Shown: positions 26,358 through 36,694 of the stretch, one piece after another
Layout: each line of letters opens with the position of its first letter
Position numbering within the stretch: the first letter of the stretch is position 1
Source of the DNA: an uncultured Helicobacter sp.
GTDB lineage: Bacteria; Campylobacterota; Campylobacteria; Campylobacterales; Helicobacteraceae
Assembly: GCF_910577135.1 (NCBI RefSeq)
Contig: NZ_CAJTLL010000003.1
Span: 62,001-126,000 of the forward strand
Direction of reading: 5' to 3'
DNA length: 64,000 nucleotides
Notes under the pieces: generated by a model
What the model saw: the letters and a program-made list of their open reading frames with translations, nothing else
Told to the model about the DNA's origin: nothing
The model's database searches: none
Translations under genes and position numbers: made by a program

Positions 26358-27932
26358 TTAATCTTTTTTAAGCCCTAAAGTGCAAAAGCGACTTTTTGCC
26401 GCGATAGTTTTAAGATAGATATTGTGATTAGATTCTAGCATTGTGCGGGTGCTTTCAGGGTGATAGAGATGATAGACGATACCAGCAAATTTGAGCCGCC
26501 GCAATTCCCCACCATTAAATAAAAATCTCGCCACAAATTCGGAATCTTCCCTCCCCCAGCCCTCAAACGCCTCATTAAAGCCATTTATCGCCACACAATC
26601 ACTCTTATAAAAGCTCATATTACACCCGCGAATGCCCTTAATAAAGTCTTTTGTATCAAAAAAGCAAGCTCTAATGCGCGAAGTGGCAAATACCATTTGA
26701 GAGAGCAAAGCAGAGCGTTTTGCCTTAAATCCCCCATATCTAAAGGCATTCTCAAAGGCATTCTCCGCCTTATTTGTGAGAATCTCCTGTGTGGTTTTCT
26801 CATCTAAAATCACGCGAGAGCCTTGCAAAAACACACCTCTTTTAGCATAGCGTAAATGGTCTTTTACAAAATGAGGATTAACTATCATATCGCCATCTAG
26901 GATAATGATATACTCGCCACGTGCGGCATTTATAGCGCGATTGCGGATTGCACTTAGGCGGAAGCCTTTATCTGCGTGCCAAATATGCCTTAGAGGGCAG
27001 GGGAAATGGGTTTGATAGGATTCTATAAGGGCTTTTGTATCCTCAGTGCTGCCATCATCGGCGATAAGCACTTCAGTAGGCAAGTAGACAAGATGTTTGA
27101 TAGAATCTAAGACAATTTTGAGGGCTTCTTTAGCGTTATAAGTGGTGACGATAAGCGAGCATAATTGGGGGGGGGGCGTATCTTGTTGCAATTCATAGAG
27201 CTTCATATATTTGAAAAAACTCCCCAAACCATTGCAGACACTAATCACAAAGCCCTTATAGCCATACAATATACCCTTGTTGAAAAAATAATTACGAAAG
27301 AATGTCCAAAAGCCGTGAATAAGGGCTTTTAATGGGCTTGATTTTTTATGTATATTTTGCTCCGCCCAAAGACTAGAGTATCGCTGTAATTTATCAAGTA
27401 AATGCGCGATATTATGATACGCATAGTGCTTTATGCCACTTTGCAAATGCACTTTTTGCGCGTTTTGAGGGATTATCACGCTTTCATGTACAATATTGTC
27501 ATTAAAGGCTGTGAATCCTTTGTGAAAGAGCCGCCACACATAGTCTGGATACCACCCACACGCCTTAATCCACTCGCCATTGTAAAGATTCTTACGTGGC
27601 AAGGCGTAGATACAATGCTCCTGCATAGAATCTTGCATTGATTCTATAATCTCAAAAGTGTGGGATTCTAGCACTTCATCGCTATCAATGCTAAGTATCC
27701 AACTATGCTTAGCATAGCTTATAGCTAGGTTTTTCAATGCCCCAAAGCCGATAAACTCGCTTTGATGAATCTGCACATTACTAAATGCTTTTGCAATCTC
27801 AAGCGTCCTATCCGTGCTGCCATTATCAAGGAGGATTATATCATCAAAGCCTTGCAGAGATTCTAAGCACTCTTTGAGCGTATATTCAGCGTTTTTGACA
27901 AGGATTGTTACACTTATGGGAAGTGGTTTCAT
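26358..27932 (-). CDS. Bifunctional glycosyltransferase, two GT2 domains joined by a C10 tract
   Basis: A 524-residue protein made of two GT2 units. The first (about 1-250) resembles WaaE/KdtX-type LPS core transferases: ISVTILVKNAEYTLKECLESL, LLDNGSTDRT and SIDSDEVLE. The second (about 255-524) has CSLIVTTYNAKEALK, IADDGSTEDT, ILDGDMIVNP and a C-terminal RGCNMSFYKSD / GWGREDSEF galactosyltransferase-like motif. A ten-C run encoding three prolines lies between them and is in frame here. Loss or gain of one C would truncate after the first domain. No clear ribosome-binding site is seen. It should act in LPS/LOS glycan assembly. Confidence 0.88.
   Translation of the reverse strand: MKPLPISVTILVKNAEYTLKECLESLQGFDDIILLDNGSTDRTLEIAKAFSNVQIHQSEFIGFGALKNLAISYAKHSWILSIDSDEVLESHTFEIIESMQDSMQEHCIYALPRKNLYNGEWIKACGWYPDYVWRLFHKGFTAFNDNIVHESVIIPQNAQKVHLQSGIKHYAYHNIAHLLDKLQRYSSLWAEQNIHKKSSPLKALIHGFWTFFRNYFFNKGILYGYKGFVISVCNGLGSFFKYMKLYELQQDTPPPQLCSLIVTTYNAKEALKIVLDSIKHLVYLPTEVLIADDGSTEDTKALIESYQTHFPCPLRHIWHADKGFRLSAIRNRAINAARGEYIIILDGDMIVNPHFVKDHLRYAKRGVFLQGSRVILDEKTTQEILTNKAENAFENAFRYGGFKAKRSALLSQMVFATSRIRACFFDTKDFIKGIRGCNMSFYKSDCVAINGFNEAFEGWGREDSEFVARFLFNGGELRRLKFAGIVYHLYHPESTRTMLESNHNIYLKTIAAKSRFCTLGLKKD
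27167..27176 (-). repeat. C10 tract between two GT2 domains
   Basis: Ten consecutive C residues (G on the plus strand) encode the linker prolines of the bifunctional glycosyltransferase near residue 254. The tract is in the ON length here. Confidence 0.92.
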
Positions 27933-28052
27933 TTAAGCAAACTTTAATGTGGGATTGTAAGAGGATATTGTAGCAAAGTTTTATTTACGATGGCTTAGCT
28001 AAAATTGTGGCGCAATACTCTTATGCAAGGCTATAAGCGCAAAAATCAAAGG

Positions 28053-29849
28053 CTATTCTACCGTGACACTTTTAGCTAAATTGCGAGGCATATCCACATC
28101 ATTGCCTAAACGCACGGCAATTTCTAGCGCAAAGAGTTGCAATGCCACCATCATTACAAAAAATTCCTCCATATAGCTTTGCGTATGTGGAATCAAAATC
28201 ATATCATCAACACCCTTAATTGCCTCACTACTCACCGCACAAATAGTTGCATCACGCGCACTTAGCTCCTCTACATTGCTCTTAATCTTATCAAAAAGTA
28301 GGTGTCTAGGCATAAGCGCGAGGGTGAAAAGCTCTGCATCAGCTAAGGCAATAGGTCCGTGCTTCATTTCTCCACTAGGATAGCCCTCTGCGTGGAGATA
28401 GCTAATCTCTTTAAGCTTCAATGCCCCCTCTAACGCAAGAGGATAGAAAATATCGCGTCCAATAAAGAAAAATCCGTGTCCGTGCAAATATCGCTTAGAT
28501 AAGCGTTTGATATGTTCGTGTATATGAGAATCTACCTCTGTGATTTTTGCTGCATTTATCATTTGGGTAATATGCGATTTTAAGCTATCGGGCGCGATAT
28601 GCCCACGGAGCTTACCTATATACACGCTTAGAATCCACAGCAACATTATTTGCGTGGCGAAGGCTTTTGTGCTTGCCACGCCCTTTTCAATCCCAGCACG
28701 TGTGAGCAAAGAAATATGAGATTCCCTCACAATAGAGCTATTATCGACATTGCAAATAGCAAGGCTTTTTAAGCCATTTTTCTTAGCAAGTTTGAGAGCC
28801 TCTAGCGTATCAGCCGTCTCTCCACTTTGAGAAATCACAATAAAAAGCTCATTTTTATTCATTACCGGCTGTGCGTAGCGAAACTCACTTGCAATAAGCA
28901 CATTTGTTTTGATTTTTGCCAATCGCTCAAAGAGATACTTTGCGCCTAATCCCGCGTGGTAGCTTGTCCCACACGCACAAATGCTAATGCTTGTAATATC
29001 ATCAAAAAAGTGAGGTTCTATCTCATCAAGGATTATATCCCCCTCACTTACGCGCCCCATCATCGTTTCAAGCAGGACTTTATGCTGTTCATAAATCTCT
29101 TTTTCCATAAAGTAGCGATAGCCCTCTTTTTGTGCATAAGACTTCGTGCCTTCCAGCTTTTTAGCCCCTTTAAGTGAGCTAAATGCACCCATTTTCATCA
29201 CACCCATATCACCATCTTCTAAATACACGACCTTATCCACAAGCCCAATCAAAGGTGCATCAGAGCTTACAAAATAAATTTCCTCTGTATGTGTCGCGCT
29301 TTTACCAATGATAAGAGGTGAGCCATTTTTCGCATAGAAAATACAATCAGGGGCTTTTTTAGTAATAAGCAAAATCGCAAACGCCCCCTTAAGCTTGGCA
29401 ATACTCGCCTCAAAAGCTTTAAGGCAATCAGCCGTATCTTTAAGCTGCTCTTCGAACAAATGCACGATAACTTCTGTATCAGTTTGAGAAAGGAAGCAAT
29501 GCCCCTTAGATTCTAAATCTTGTTTGATTTCTTGGTAGTTTTCAATGATTCCATTATGCACGACATTGCTAAAGGCAGCGATATGTGGGTGGGCGTTAGC
29601 TTCAGTAGGTTTGCCGTGTGTCGCCCAGCGCGTATGCCCAATAGCCACGCCAAAATTGCTAGAGCTAAAATCTTTACATTTTGATTCTAAAGCTTCGATT
29701 TTCCCCACAGCACGAAAAGTATATAGTTCATCTTGGCTTAGCACGGCAATCCCCGCACTATCATAGCCACGATATTCTAACTCCTTTAAACCATTAAGAA
29801 GGATTTGCTTTTTTTCATTATTGCCAATATAGCCTACGATTCCACACAT
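28053..29849 (-). CDS. glmS: Glutamine--fructose-6-phosphate aminotransferase
   Basis: A 598-residue enzyme making glucosamine-6-phosphate for peptidoglycan and LPS. It has the N-terminal class II glutaminase ([10 protein letters not shown], with Cys2 as nucleophile after Met removal) and two SIS domains: [21 protein letters not shown] and [10 protein letters not shown] in the first and the HGFFFIGRD and [14 protein letters not shown] in the second, ending in the usual AKSVTVE tail. AAAGGA precedes the ATG. GlmU, a later enzyme of the pathway, lies at 50-51.5 kb. Confidence 0.98.
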   Translation of the reverse strand: MCGIVGYIGNNEKKQILLNGLKELEYRGYDSAGIAVLSQDELYTFRAVGKIEALESKCKDFSSSNFGVAIGHTRWATHGKPTEANAHPHIAAFSNVVHNGIIENYQEIKQDLESKGHCFLSQTDTEVIVHLFEEQLKDTADCLKAFEASIAKLKGAFAILLITKKAPDCIFYAKNGSPLIIGKSATHTEEIYFVSSDAPLIGLVDKVVYLEDGDMGVMKMGAFSSLKGAKKLEGTKSYAQKEGYRYFMEKEIYEQHKVLLETMMGRVSEGDIILDEIEPHFFDDITSISICACGTSYHAGLGAKYLFERLAKIKTNVLIASEFRYAQPVMNKNELFIVISQSGETADTLEALKLAKKNGLKSLAICNVDNSSIVRESHISLLTRAGIEKGVASTKAFATQIMLLWILSVYIGKLRGHIAPDSLKSHITQMINAAKITEVDSHIHEHIKRLSKRYLHGHGFFFIGRDIFYPLALEGALKLKEISYLHAEGYPSGEMKHGPIALADAELFTLALMPRHLLFDKIKSNVEELSARDATICAVSSEAIKGVDDMILIPHTQSYMEEFFVMMVALQLFALEIAVRLGNDVDMPRNLAKSVTVE

Positions 29850-30068
29850 AAGATTTCCTTTTTAGAGAGTGAGTTACGAAACTTTCCGCATTTTACTATA
29901 AAATTATTCATAGCTTTTTACACAAGCACAAATTGCTATAAACAAATCTCTTATCGTGGGAATTATGAATATTAGACTATGCCCTTAGGATTATCTAAGC
30001 TAAATGCCTTATAGAATTTGCGAGGGTGGATAAGCATAAAGTAAGAATAAAGGCATAGCAAACTCCAT

Positions 30069-30995
30069 TTAAGCCCTATCTAAAGCATATTTGACTGCGT
30101 TAAGATAGCTTTGTAAGCTCACTTTAGAATCTTGCTTATACGCCTTATCATACGCCACGCCGTGATCTACTGAAGTGCGTAAAATAGGGAGATTTAAACT
30201 CACATTAATGCTCTCCTCAAAATAAAGTGCCTTTAGGGGAGCTAATCCCACATCGTGATACATACTCACAAAATAGCGGAATCTAGCGCGATTTAAAGGC
30301 GAAAAAGCACTATCGGCAGGATATGCACCAAAAAATATCTCCTTGCCTAGCTCCGCATTTGCCTCCTGCACGGCTAGAGTAATGAAACTATCCTCATTAC
30401 CCATCACGCCCTCGTCGCCACAATGCGGATTAAGCCCCAGCACACAGCAAGTTTCACTCAGTTTCACTGCCCTAGCAAAACGTAATAAAAACTCTTTCAC
30501 ACTCTCCTTATTCACACATTGACTGACTTCATTTAAGGCAATATGGTCGGTAAAAAGTGCGACAAAGAGCGATGGACAGCCTAACATCATAATGCCTTGC
30601 GTTTGAAAATATGATGAAAGCGCGTGTGTATGCCCGATATATGTTATTCCTGCCTTTTGCCACGCTTTTTTATGGATAGGGAGCGTTACTAAAGCCTCGC
30701 ACTCTCCACTTTGAGCAAGTTTCACACCCTGCATAAAGCTCTCATAGCTATATTTTCCGCTTTGTGCGCTTATGCAACTTGGCTCAATCAGATGTTCTAA
30801 ATGATATGTAAAATCTCCCACACAAGCCATATCCAAAGATACAGGGCATTTTAAAAGTACTCCTGCAGATTCTAACACATCTCTATGCACACAATAGAGC
30901 GGCTCACACCATTGTGCAATATATTGATGTGCTTTTAGGGCAATTTCAAGCCCTATGCCATTGACATCACCAATGCTAATGGCTATTTTTGACAC
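30069..30995 (-). CDS. pdxA: 4-hydroxythreonine-4-phosphate dehydrogenase
   Basis: A 308-residue enzyme that oxidises 4-phosphohydroxy-threonine for pyridoxal phosphate synthesis. The N-terminal IAISIGDVNGIGLEI, the metal ligand region YIGHTHALSSYF, GLNPHCGDEG and YHDVGLAPLKAL match the family, and RTSVDHGVAYD is at the C-terminus. Its first 13 bases overlap the 3' end of pdxJ, its natural partner. Both follow ilvN on the same strand. Confidence 0.95.
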   Translation of the reverse strand: MSKIAISIGDVNGIGLEIALKAHQYIAQWCEPLYCVHRDVLESAGVLLKCPVSLDMACVGDFTYHLEHLIEPSCISAQSGKYSYESFMQGVKLAQSGECEALVTLPIHKKAWQKAGITYIGHTHALSSYFQTQGIMMLGCPSLFVALFTDHIALNEVSQCVNKESVKEFLLRFARAVKLSETCCVLGLNPHCGDEGVMGNEDSFITLAVQEANAELGKEIFFGAYPADSAFSPLNRARFRYFVSMYHDVGLAPLKALYFEESINVSLNLPILRTSVDHGVAYDKAYKQDSKVSLQSYLNAVKYALDRA

Positions 30996-31786
30996 ATTGC
31001 TTCTCTCATCTGTATGATGGCACGTTCGAGCCCTACAAATACTGCCCTTGCGATAATGCTATGCCCGATATTAAGCTCACTGATATGCGGAATAGCCGTA
31101 ATAGCCCCAACATTTTGATAGTTTAATCCGTGTCCAGCAAAGCAATCCATAGTGCGCACCTCCGCGCTAGAAGTCGCTAGAATCGCACAATGAGCGATAT
31201 TCTCTAGGCTAATGCGAATTTCATTAAACAGCTCATTTCTAGGGAGATTTATATCTGCGATACAATGATGTGTGTGAGCGAGATTGCTATAAGCCATAAG
31301 GTGCAGATTAGCATATCTGCCCGTGTGTAGCTCTACGGCATTTGCCCCTAGCTCACGCGCTAAAAAAATAGATTCTTTTTTTGGGTCGATAAAAAGGGCA
31401 CTTGCAATCCCTACAGATTCAAAGGCTTTTATACTCTCGCGTATGCTATTATAATGTGCTTCTATATCTAAGCCGCCCTCTGTGGTAATCTCCTCTCTTT
31501 TTTCCGGCACAAGCGTAATGCGATGTGGCTTTAAGGCACAAAGATAATCGATAATTTTCTCATCAAGGGCGGATTCTATATTGACAGGCAGGGGGCTTGA
31601 TTGGACAATGCGCTTCACATCGCTATCGTGAATATGCCGCCTGTCCTCGCGCAAATGTAAGGTGATTTGGTTCGCCCCGGCATTTTTTGCCACAAATACT
31701 GCCTCCAGCACATCTGGCTCATAAATTGCCCTTGCCTCGCGCAAAGTAGCGATATGGTCGATATTCACACCTAATTTTACCCTCAT
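30983..31786 (-). CDS. pdxJ: Pyridoxine 5'-phosphate synthase
   Basis: A 267-residue TIM-barrel enzyme that condenses 3-amino-2-oxopropyl phosphate with deoxyxylulose phosphate to make pyridoxine phosphate. LGVNIDHIATLREAR, HLREDRRHI, NIESA, LVPEKREEITTEGGLD and ELHTGRYA are all family motifs, and GHGLNYQNV closes the phosphate site. AAGGAAC precedes the ATG. It lies 26 bases after ilvN and overlaps pdxA. Confidence 0.97.
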   Translation of the reverse strand: MRVKLGVNIDHIATLREARAIYEPDVLEAVFVAKNAGANQITLHLREDRRHIHDSDVKRIVQSSPLPVNIESALDEKIIDYLCALKPHRITLVPEKREEITTEGGLDIEAHYNSIRESIKAFESVGIASALFIDPKKESIFLARELGANAVELHTGRYANLHLMAYSNLAHTHHCIADINLPRNELFNEIRISLENIAHCAILATSSAEVRTMDCFAGHGLNYQNVGAITAIPHISELNIGHSIIARAVFVGLERAIIQMREAMCQK

Positions 31787-31812
31787 AAATGTTCCTTAGA
31801 TTCTATCGTTTA

Positions 31813-32295
31813 TTATTTTTCCATCGCAATCACGCCACTGCGGATAATCTCTTTAGGGTTGAAAGTTTTTATCGCAGCAATAAATTGGCTAATGGCATTG
31901 GGCTTGTCTGTGGCAATAACGATGATGTATTTTTCATTAGCATTAACAATTTTGCCATTATACGCCTTGCATAGCACTTCTATATCTGCTAAACGCTCAC
32001 TTAAAGGAATCTTTACTAACACGGCTTCTTTCTCAAGCAAATCATCGTTTGAAACCACACTCACCACAGGGATAAGCTTATGAAGCTGCTTAATAATCTG
32101 CTCTATCACCACGGCTGAACCTTGTGTTACAATTGTAATGCGCGAGAGATTAGTATTAGGGATAGGTGCAGTAGTCAAAGATTCTATATTATAGCCCCTT
32201 GCTGAAAAAAGCCCTGAAATCCGCGCTAAGACGCTATGCTCATTAATCACATTAATACAAATGCTTTTTTTAAGCTCTTTGTGCTTTGTTTCCAT
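31813..32295 (-). CDS. ilvN: Acetolactate synthase small (regulatory) subunit
   Basis: A 160-residue ACT-domain protein that activates the catalytic subunit and confers valine feedback. The first ACT domain is seen as INVINEHSVLARISGLFSARGYNIESLT, followed by ITIVTQG and KQLHKLIPV, and the C-terminal ACT-like half from about residue 80. A ribosome-binding site (AAAGGGAG) lies before the ATG. It is 18 bases after ilvB and 26 before pdxJ. Some databases use the symbol ilvH. These genes are absent from H. pylori, which needs branched-chain amino acids. Confidence 0.95.
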   Translation of the reverse strand: METKHKELKKSICINVINEHSVLARISGLFSARGYNIESLTTAPIPNTNLSRITIVTQGSAVVIEQIIKQLHKLIPVVSVVSNDDLLEKEAVLVKIPLSERLADIEVLCKAYNGKIVNANEKYIIVIATDKPNAISQFIAAIKTFNPKEIIRSGVIAMEK

Positions 32296-32313
32296 TATTT
32301 GCTCCCTTTAGAA

Positions 32314-34008
32314 CTATTTTTGTTTTTTATGAAGTATCATCTCGTGCAACGCCCCGCCCGTTGGCACCATAGGCAGCACATCTTCGTGCCTATCTACTAT
32401 CACCTCAATAAAAGCTACTTTTTTTGCTGCTAGGGCTTGTTTTAAAGCATTTTCAAATGCCTCTTTGCACTCTACTCTAAAACCCACACCGCCAAAAGAT
32501 TCTATAAGCTTAATAAAATCAGGCTGCATACTTAAATCTACGTGGGAGAAGCGATTATCATAAAAGAAGCTCTGCCATTGCCGCACCATACCTAAATAAT
32601 TATTATTCAAAATCACGCTCACAAGGGGGATATTATACTCCACGCAAGTCATTAGCTCTTGGATATTCATTAAAATCGAGCCATCGCCTGTAATATTGAT
32701 AATATGCTTATCCTCACGGGCGAGTTTTGCCCCAAGTGCCGCAGGTAGCCCATAGCCCATCGTGCCAAGTCCGCCGCTTGTGAGGAATTGACGTGGGAAG
32801 CTAAAGGGATAGAATTGCGCCGCCCACATTTGATGCTGCCCCACATCAGTGGTAATTATCGCCTTATCGCCTAGCATTTCGCCGATTTTTTGCACGACCC
32901 ATTGAGGCTTGATAGAATCTGTGCTATCCGTATAAGTGAGCGGATTTTGCTTTGCTAAAGTGTGCAAATACGCCTTCCACTCGGCGATATGCTCACTATT
33001 GTATGTACTAAGCTCAATCATCATATCGACTAATATATGCTTCAAATCCCCAACTATGGGGAAATCCACGCTTACAATCTTGCCAATAGAGCTAGGATCA
33101 ATATCAATATGCGCGATTTTCGCACCCTTAGCAAAATCGCTTAATCTACCTGTTACCCTATCATCAAACCTCGCGCCCAAGCACACGAGCAAGTCGCACT
33201 CACTCACTGCCATATTCGCCGCATAGCTGCCGTGCATTCCTAGCATTCCTAGTAGATTCTCATCATTATGCGCTAACACCCCACGAGCAAGGAGTGTCTC
33301 CACACAGGGAATCCCTGTGCGATGGGCTAACTCCCGCACATCTTCACCCGCATTAGAGAGAATCGCCCCGCCCCCGATATACAAAAGCGGCTTTTTAGCG
33401 CATATAAGGGCTTCACAAAGCTTTTTGATTTGACGAGGATTGCCCTTAATCGTGGGCTTATAACTTTGCAATGTAATACTATTTGGATAGGTAAATTCTC
33501 CTAATGTGCCTGTAATATCCTTTGGAATATCCACCAGCACTGGACCCTGACGCCCACTTTTAGCGATATAAAAGGCTTCTTTCAAGATTCTAGGAAGCTC
33601 GGTAATATTCCGCACAAGGAAATTATGCTTCGTGCAAGGGCGTGAAATCCCCACTGCGTCAATCTCCTGAAATGCGTCTGTGCCAATTTGCGTGATAGGC
33701 ACTTGTCCGCTAATAACTACTAGCGGGATAGAATCTGTATAGGCAGTAGCGATGCCGGTAATAGCGTTTGTAAAGCCCGGACCTGAAGTAATGATAGCCA
33801 CGCCCACTTCTCCACTACTACGTGCATATCCATCGGCTGCATGCACCGCACCTTGCTCGTGCCGCGCTAAAATATGATTAAAATATTGTTGCTTGTAGAT
33901 TTCATCATAAATATGTAAAACGGCACCACCGGGATAGCCAAATATGACTTTAACGCCCTCTAAATGCAAGGCTTCAATCACCATTTGTGCGCCTGTTAGC
34001 TGATTCAT
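32314..34008 (-). CDS. ilvB: Acetolactate synthase large (catalytic) subunit
   Basis: A 564-residue thiamine-diphosphate enzyme, first common step of valine, leucine and isoleucine synthesis. VIFGYPGGAVLHIYD and the catalytic Glu in LARHEQGAVHAADGYARSS are at the N-terminus, the FAD-binding central domain includes GMLGMHGS, and the cofactor motif is GDGSILMNIQELMT. AAGGGG precedes the ATG. It heads the ilvB-ilvN-pdxJ-pdxA run. The 242-bp region upstream, shared with prfB, shows no attenuator that I can recognise. Confidence 0.97.
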   Translation of the reverse strand: MNQLTGAQMVIEALHLEGVKVIFGYPGGAVLHIYDEIYKQQYFNHILARHEQGAVHAADGYARSSGEVGVAIITSGPGFTNAITGIATAYTDSIPLVVISGQVPITQIGTDAFQEIDAVGISRPCTKHNFLVRNITELPRILKEAFYIAKSGRQGPVLVDIPKDITGTLGEFTYPNSITLQSYKPTIKGNPRQIKKLCEALICAKKPLLYIGGGAILSNAGEDVRELAHRTGIPCVETLLARGVLAHNDENLLGMLGMHGSYAANMAVSECDLLVCLGARFDDRVTGRLSDFAKGAKIAHIDIDPSSIGKIVSVDFPIVGDLKHILVDMMIELSTYNSEHIAEWKAYLHTLAKQNPLTYTDSTDSIKPQWVVQKIGEMLGDKAIITTDVGQHQMWAAQFYPFSFPRQFLTSGGLGTMGYGLPAALGAKLAREDKHIINITGDGSILMNIQELMTCVEYNIPLVSVILNNNYLGMVRQWQSFFYDNRFSHVDLSMQPDFIKLIESFGGVGFRVECKEAFENALKQALAAKKVAFIEVIVDRHEDVLPMVPTGGALHEMILHKKQK

Positions 34009-34250
34009 AAAAACCCCTTATCCTTCATTGTTGAAAAAGCTACATAATACCTAATTTTATTAAAAATCTACTTAGTGATTTTGCGAATTTTATTTTCTTA
34101 AAAATTATTAAACTTTGAGAATATTTTATGCTTGCAAATAATACAGCGAGGGTTCAACTCCTCAATATATGATTATAATTTCAAGGGTTTTTTATGATAT
34201 ATCAATATGTGCTACAATTGTGGTGTGGGTTTTAAGCTTAAGGGGTAGAT

Positions 34251-35348
34251 ATGGATTCTTATGAATATGGTGAATTGCTAAAGACTTTACACACAAAATG
34301 CGAGAATATCGCAAAGATTCTCAATCCTCAAGCAATGCAAACAGAGCTAGATAAGATTGAATCTTTGCAAAGTGATGAGAGCTTTTGGAAAGACGCACAA
34401 AAAGCAGCGGAAGCAGCCAAGCAAAAGCGCAAATATGAGAGAATCTTGGGCAGTTTTAACGCAATGAAGCAAGAGCTTGATGACGCACAAGAACTCTATG
34501 AAATCGCTACAAACGAAGCAGATTCTGCTACATTAGAGCTACTTTTTGAATCCGCCTCTGCCCTACAAGAACATATACAAAAAAATGAAATACAAGTGAT
34601 GTTGAGCGGGGAGAACGATGGTTCAAATGCGATTATTACCATTCAGCCCGGTGCAGGTGGGACGGAGTCGCAGGATTGGGCGAGTATACTCTATCGTATG
34701 TATTTGCGTTGGGGTGAAAGGAGAGGATTCAAAGTTGAGCTACTTGATTTGCAAGATGGTGAAGAAGCGGGAATCAAGGGTGCGGCGTTTATTATAAAAG
34801 GTGAAAATGCCTATGGCTATGCAAAGGCGGAAAATGGCGTGCATAGATTGGTAAGAATCTCCCCATTTGATGCCAATGCCAAGCGGCATACGAGCTTTGC
34901 AAGTGTGCAGGTAAGTCCCGAGCTAGATGATGATATACAAATTGACATCGAGGATAAAGACATTCGCATAGATACGTATCGCGCGAGCGGTGCAGGAGGA
35001 CAGCACGTAAACAAAACAGAATCTGCTATTAGAATCACGCATTTCCCCACCGGCATAGTCGTGCAATGCCAAAACGATAGAAGTCAGCATAAAAACAAAG
35101 CCACTGCCATTAAAATGCTTAAATCCAAGCTCTATGAGCTAGAAATGCAGAAAATGGCGCGGAGCAGCGCTACGGATAAAAGTGAAATCGGCTGGGGACA
35201 TCAAATCCGCTCCTATGTCCTTGCCCCCTATCAGCAAGTCAAAGATTTACGCAGTAATTACGCTACAAGTGATACTAATGGTGTGCTTGATGGAGATATT
35301 GATGCGCTTATAGAATCTGTGCTTATCCACCAGCATACACAAGCTTAA
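34251..35348 (+). CDS. prfB: Peptide chain release factor 2
   Basis: A 365-residue class I release factor for UGA and UAA stops. The RF2-specific SPF tripeptide is in [11 protein letters not shown], and the peptidyl-transferase motif GGQ is in [15 protein letters not shown]. The frame is continuous; the programmed +1 frameshift with internal UGA that regulates prfB in many bacteria is absent. A clear ribosome-binding site (AAGGGG) precedes the ATG. It is divergent from ilvB. Confidence 0.97.
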   Translation: MDSYEYGELLKTLHTKCENIAKILNPQAMQTELDKIESLQSDESFWKDAQKAAEAAKQKRKYERILGSFNAMKQELDDAQELYEIATNEADSATLELLFESASALQEHIQKNEIQVMLSGENDGSNAIITIQPGAGGTESQDWASILYRMYLRWGERRGFKVELLDLQDGEEAGIKGAAFIIKGENAYGYAKAENGVHRLVRISPFDANAKRHTSFASVQVSPELDDDIQIDIEDKDIRIDTYRASGAGGQHVNKTESAIRITHFPTGIVVQCQNDRSQHKNKATAIKMLKSKLYELEMQKMARSSATDKSEIGWGHQIRSYVLAPYQQVKDLRSNYATSDTNGVLDGDIDALIESVLIHQHTQA

Positions 35349-35655
35349 ACAAAACCTTTTTCAAGTGCCATTTGATAATAATTTATCCTGTTTTGAGGTT
35401 TTTGAATCTTTCTAGCAATATGCTTTAAGGATTTAGTTTTTTGCTTTTTACAAGGGTGAGCGAGGTATATATTGCCAAGCTAATTTCAACTTGTATTTTA
35501 GCACTAGCCAATACTTGCGCATTTAAGCTTTTCGCCAGATTACCTACTCGCCCTTTATAAAAAAGAAACAAGAGAATCCCGCATTCGTTTGAAGTGATGG
35601 TTTGCTTAATAAGTATCAAAAAACCATAAATTTGAGCAAAATCTCTACATTTTCC
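35349..35655. other. 307-bp gap between prfB and azlD
   Basis: No gene is supported here. Weak inverted matches (AAAACCT / AGGTTTT near 35352-35402) may form a loose hairpin after prfB. The segment near 35560-35585 resembles sequence at about 17962-17990 (A-rich AAAAAGAAACAA...GAATC). Confidence 0.35.
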
Positions 35656-35994
35656 TCACAATAGATTTAATATATCACTTTGCACAAGAAGCATATAAGT
35701 AATAGTCCCGCAGATAATGTTTAGCACGGGAATCTTAAAAGCAGTATGTATGCCTACCACCACACATACGGCGACAATCTCATTTAGCCCATAGGGATAT
35801 TGGCTTAAATCCGTATCCTTAAGGCAATACACAATCAGCATAGCAATAATCGCACTTGGCAGCACTTTGCCTAAAAAGACAATATACGCAGGAGTAGATT
35901 TAGCAAAAATCCAAAATGGCAGGAATCTGCTCAAGGCGGTATTTAGCCCAATGAGCGCAACAAGCAACATAGAATGATAGATTTCAGGCAACAA
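35656..35994 (-). CDS. azlD: Branched-chain amino acid exporter small subunit AzlD
   Basis: A 112-residue membrane protein with about four hydrophobic helices and the AzlD family start LVALIGLNTALSRFLPF followed by FLGKVLPSAIIAMLIVYCL. AzlD works with AzlC to export branched-chain amino acids or analogues. Its ATG overlaps the azlC end by 11 bases. It is the last gene of the argS-azlC-azlD run. Confidence 0.9.
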   Translation of the reverse strand: MLPEIYHSMLLVALIGLNTALSRFLPFWIFAKSTPAYIVFLGKVLPSAIIAMLIVYCLKDTDLSQYPYGLNEIVAVCVVVGIHTAFKIPVLNIICGTITYMLLVQSDILNLL

Positions 35995-36685
35995 GGGACT
36001 TCCTCCTAAGGCTTAGCACAATGCAGATTCCTAACAACGCAGGAAGCAAGAAATGCCCCGAACCAAAGATACATAGACACACAAGGCTTATGATAATACC
36101 AATAAGTGCTGGAGTGCGCATAGCCTTATTACGCCATTGCTCGATAAAAATCACAACAAAAATCGCACTCATCACAAATTCTAAGCCCTTAGGTTCAAAG
36201 TGAAGATATTCACTCAATAATGCCCAAAGAGTGCAGCCCACCACCCAATAGCATTGATTCAAAAACGAGATAAAGAAATCAAACCATTGCCTATCCACTC
36301 CCACCTTTGGTGTCTTAAGATTTAAAAGTGCTAAAGTCTCATCGGTTAAGGAATAAATCATATAGTAAGATTTTTTACCCATTTGTTTAAAACGCTCCAG
36401 CATACTGATAGAGTAAAAAATTTGACGTGCATTAATCATTGATACAAGCAAGAAGCTCTCCCATAGCCCCACACCATTTGCCATAAGCCCAACAGCGATA
36501 AATTGTGTCGTGCCACCATAAATAACAATCGCCATAGCAAACGCCCAAAGTGCATTAAAGCCGGATTTTTGTAGCAAGATTCCAAACACAGCACCCATAA
36601 AAACATAGCCAAGCATAATGGGTATCGTATGCGGGAAGGCGTCTTTTAGTGCAGGGATAATGCAGGAGGGGCTAGGGGGCAGCAT
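35984..36685 (-). CDS. azlC: Branched-chain amino acid exporter large subunit AzlC
   Basis: A 233-residue inner-membrane protein of the AzlC (LIV-E) family. The signature PIMLGYVFMGAVFGIL, then GGTTQFIAVGLM and a SMINARQIFYSISM segment, marks the first half. About six to seven helices are expected. It lies nine bases downstream of argS and overlaps azlD. The presence of ilvBN in the same window fits a need to balance branched-chain amino acids, though the substrate here is inferred from the family. Confidence 0.92.
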   Translation of the reverse strand: MLPPSPSCIIPALKDAFPHTIPIMLGYVFMGAVFGILLQKSGFNALWAFAMAIVIYGGTTQFIAVGLMANGVGLWESFLLVSMINARQIFYSISMLERFKQMGKKSYYMIYSLTDETLALLNLKTPKVGVDRQWFDFFISFLNQCYWVVGCTLWALLSEYLHFEPKGLEFVMSAIFVVIFIEQWRNKAMRTPALIGIIISLVCLCIFGSGHFLLPALLGICIVLSLRRKSLVA

Positions 36686-36694
36686 AAAAATTTG

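Noticed and set aside
34009..34250. Possible attenuator or T-box leader before ilvB
   Set aside because: No leader peptide rich in branched-chain codons and no T-box consensus could be seen.
35425..35619. 64-codon minus-strand frame between prfB and azlD
   Set aside because: It lacks a ribosome-binding site and a family; its sequence is partly similar to another noncoding gap.
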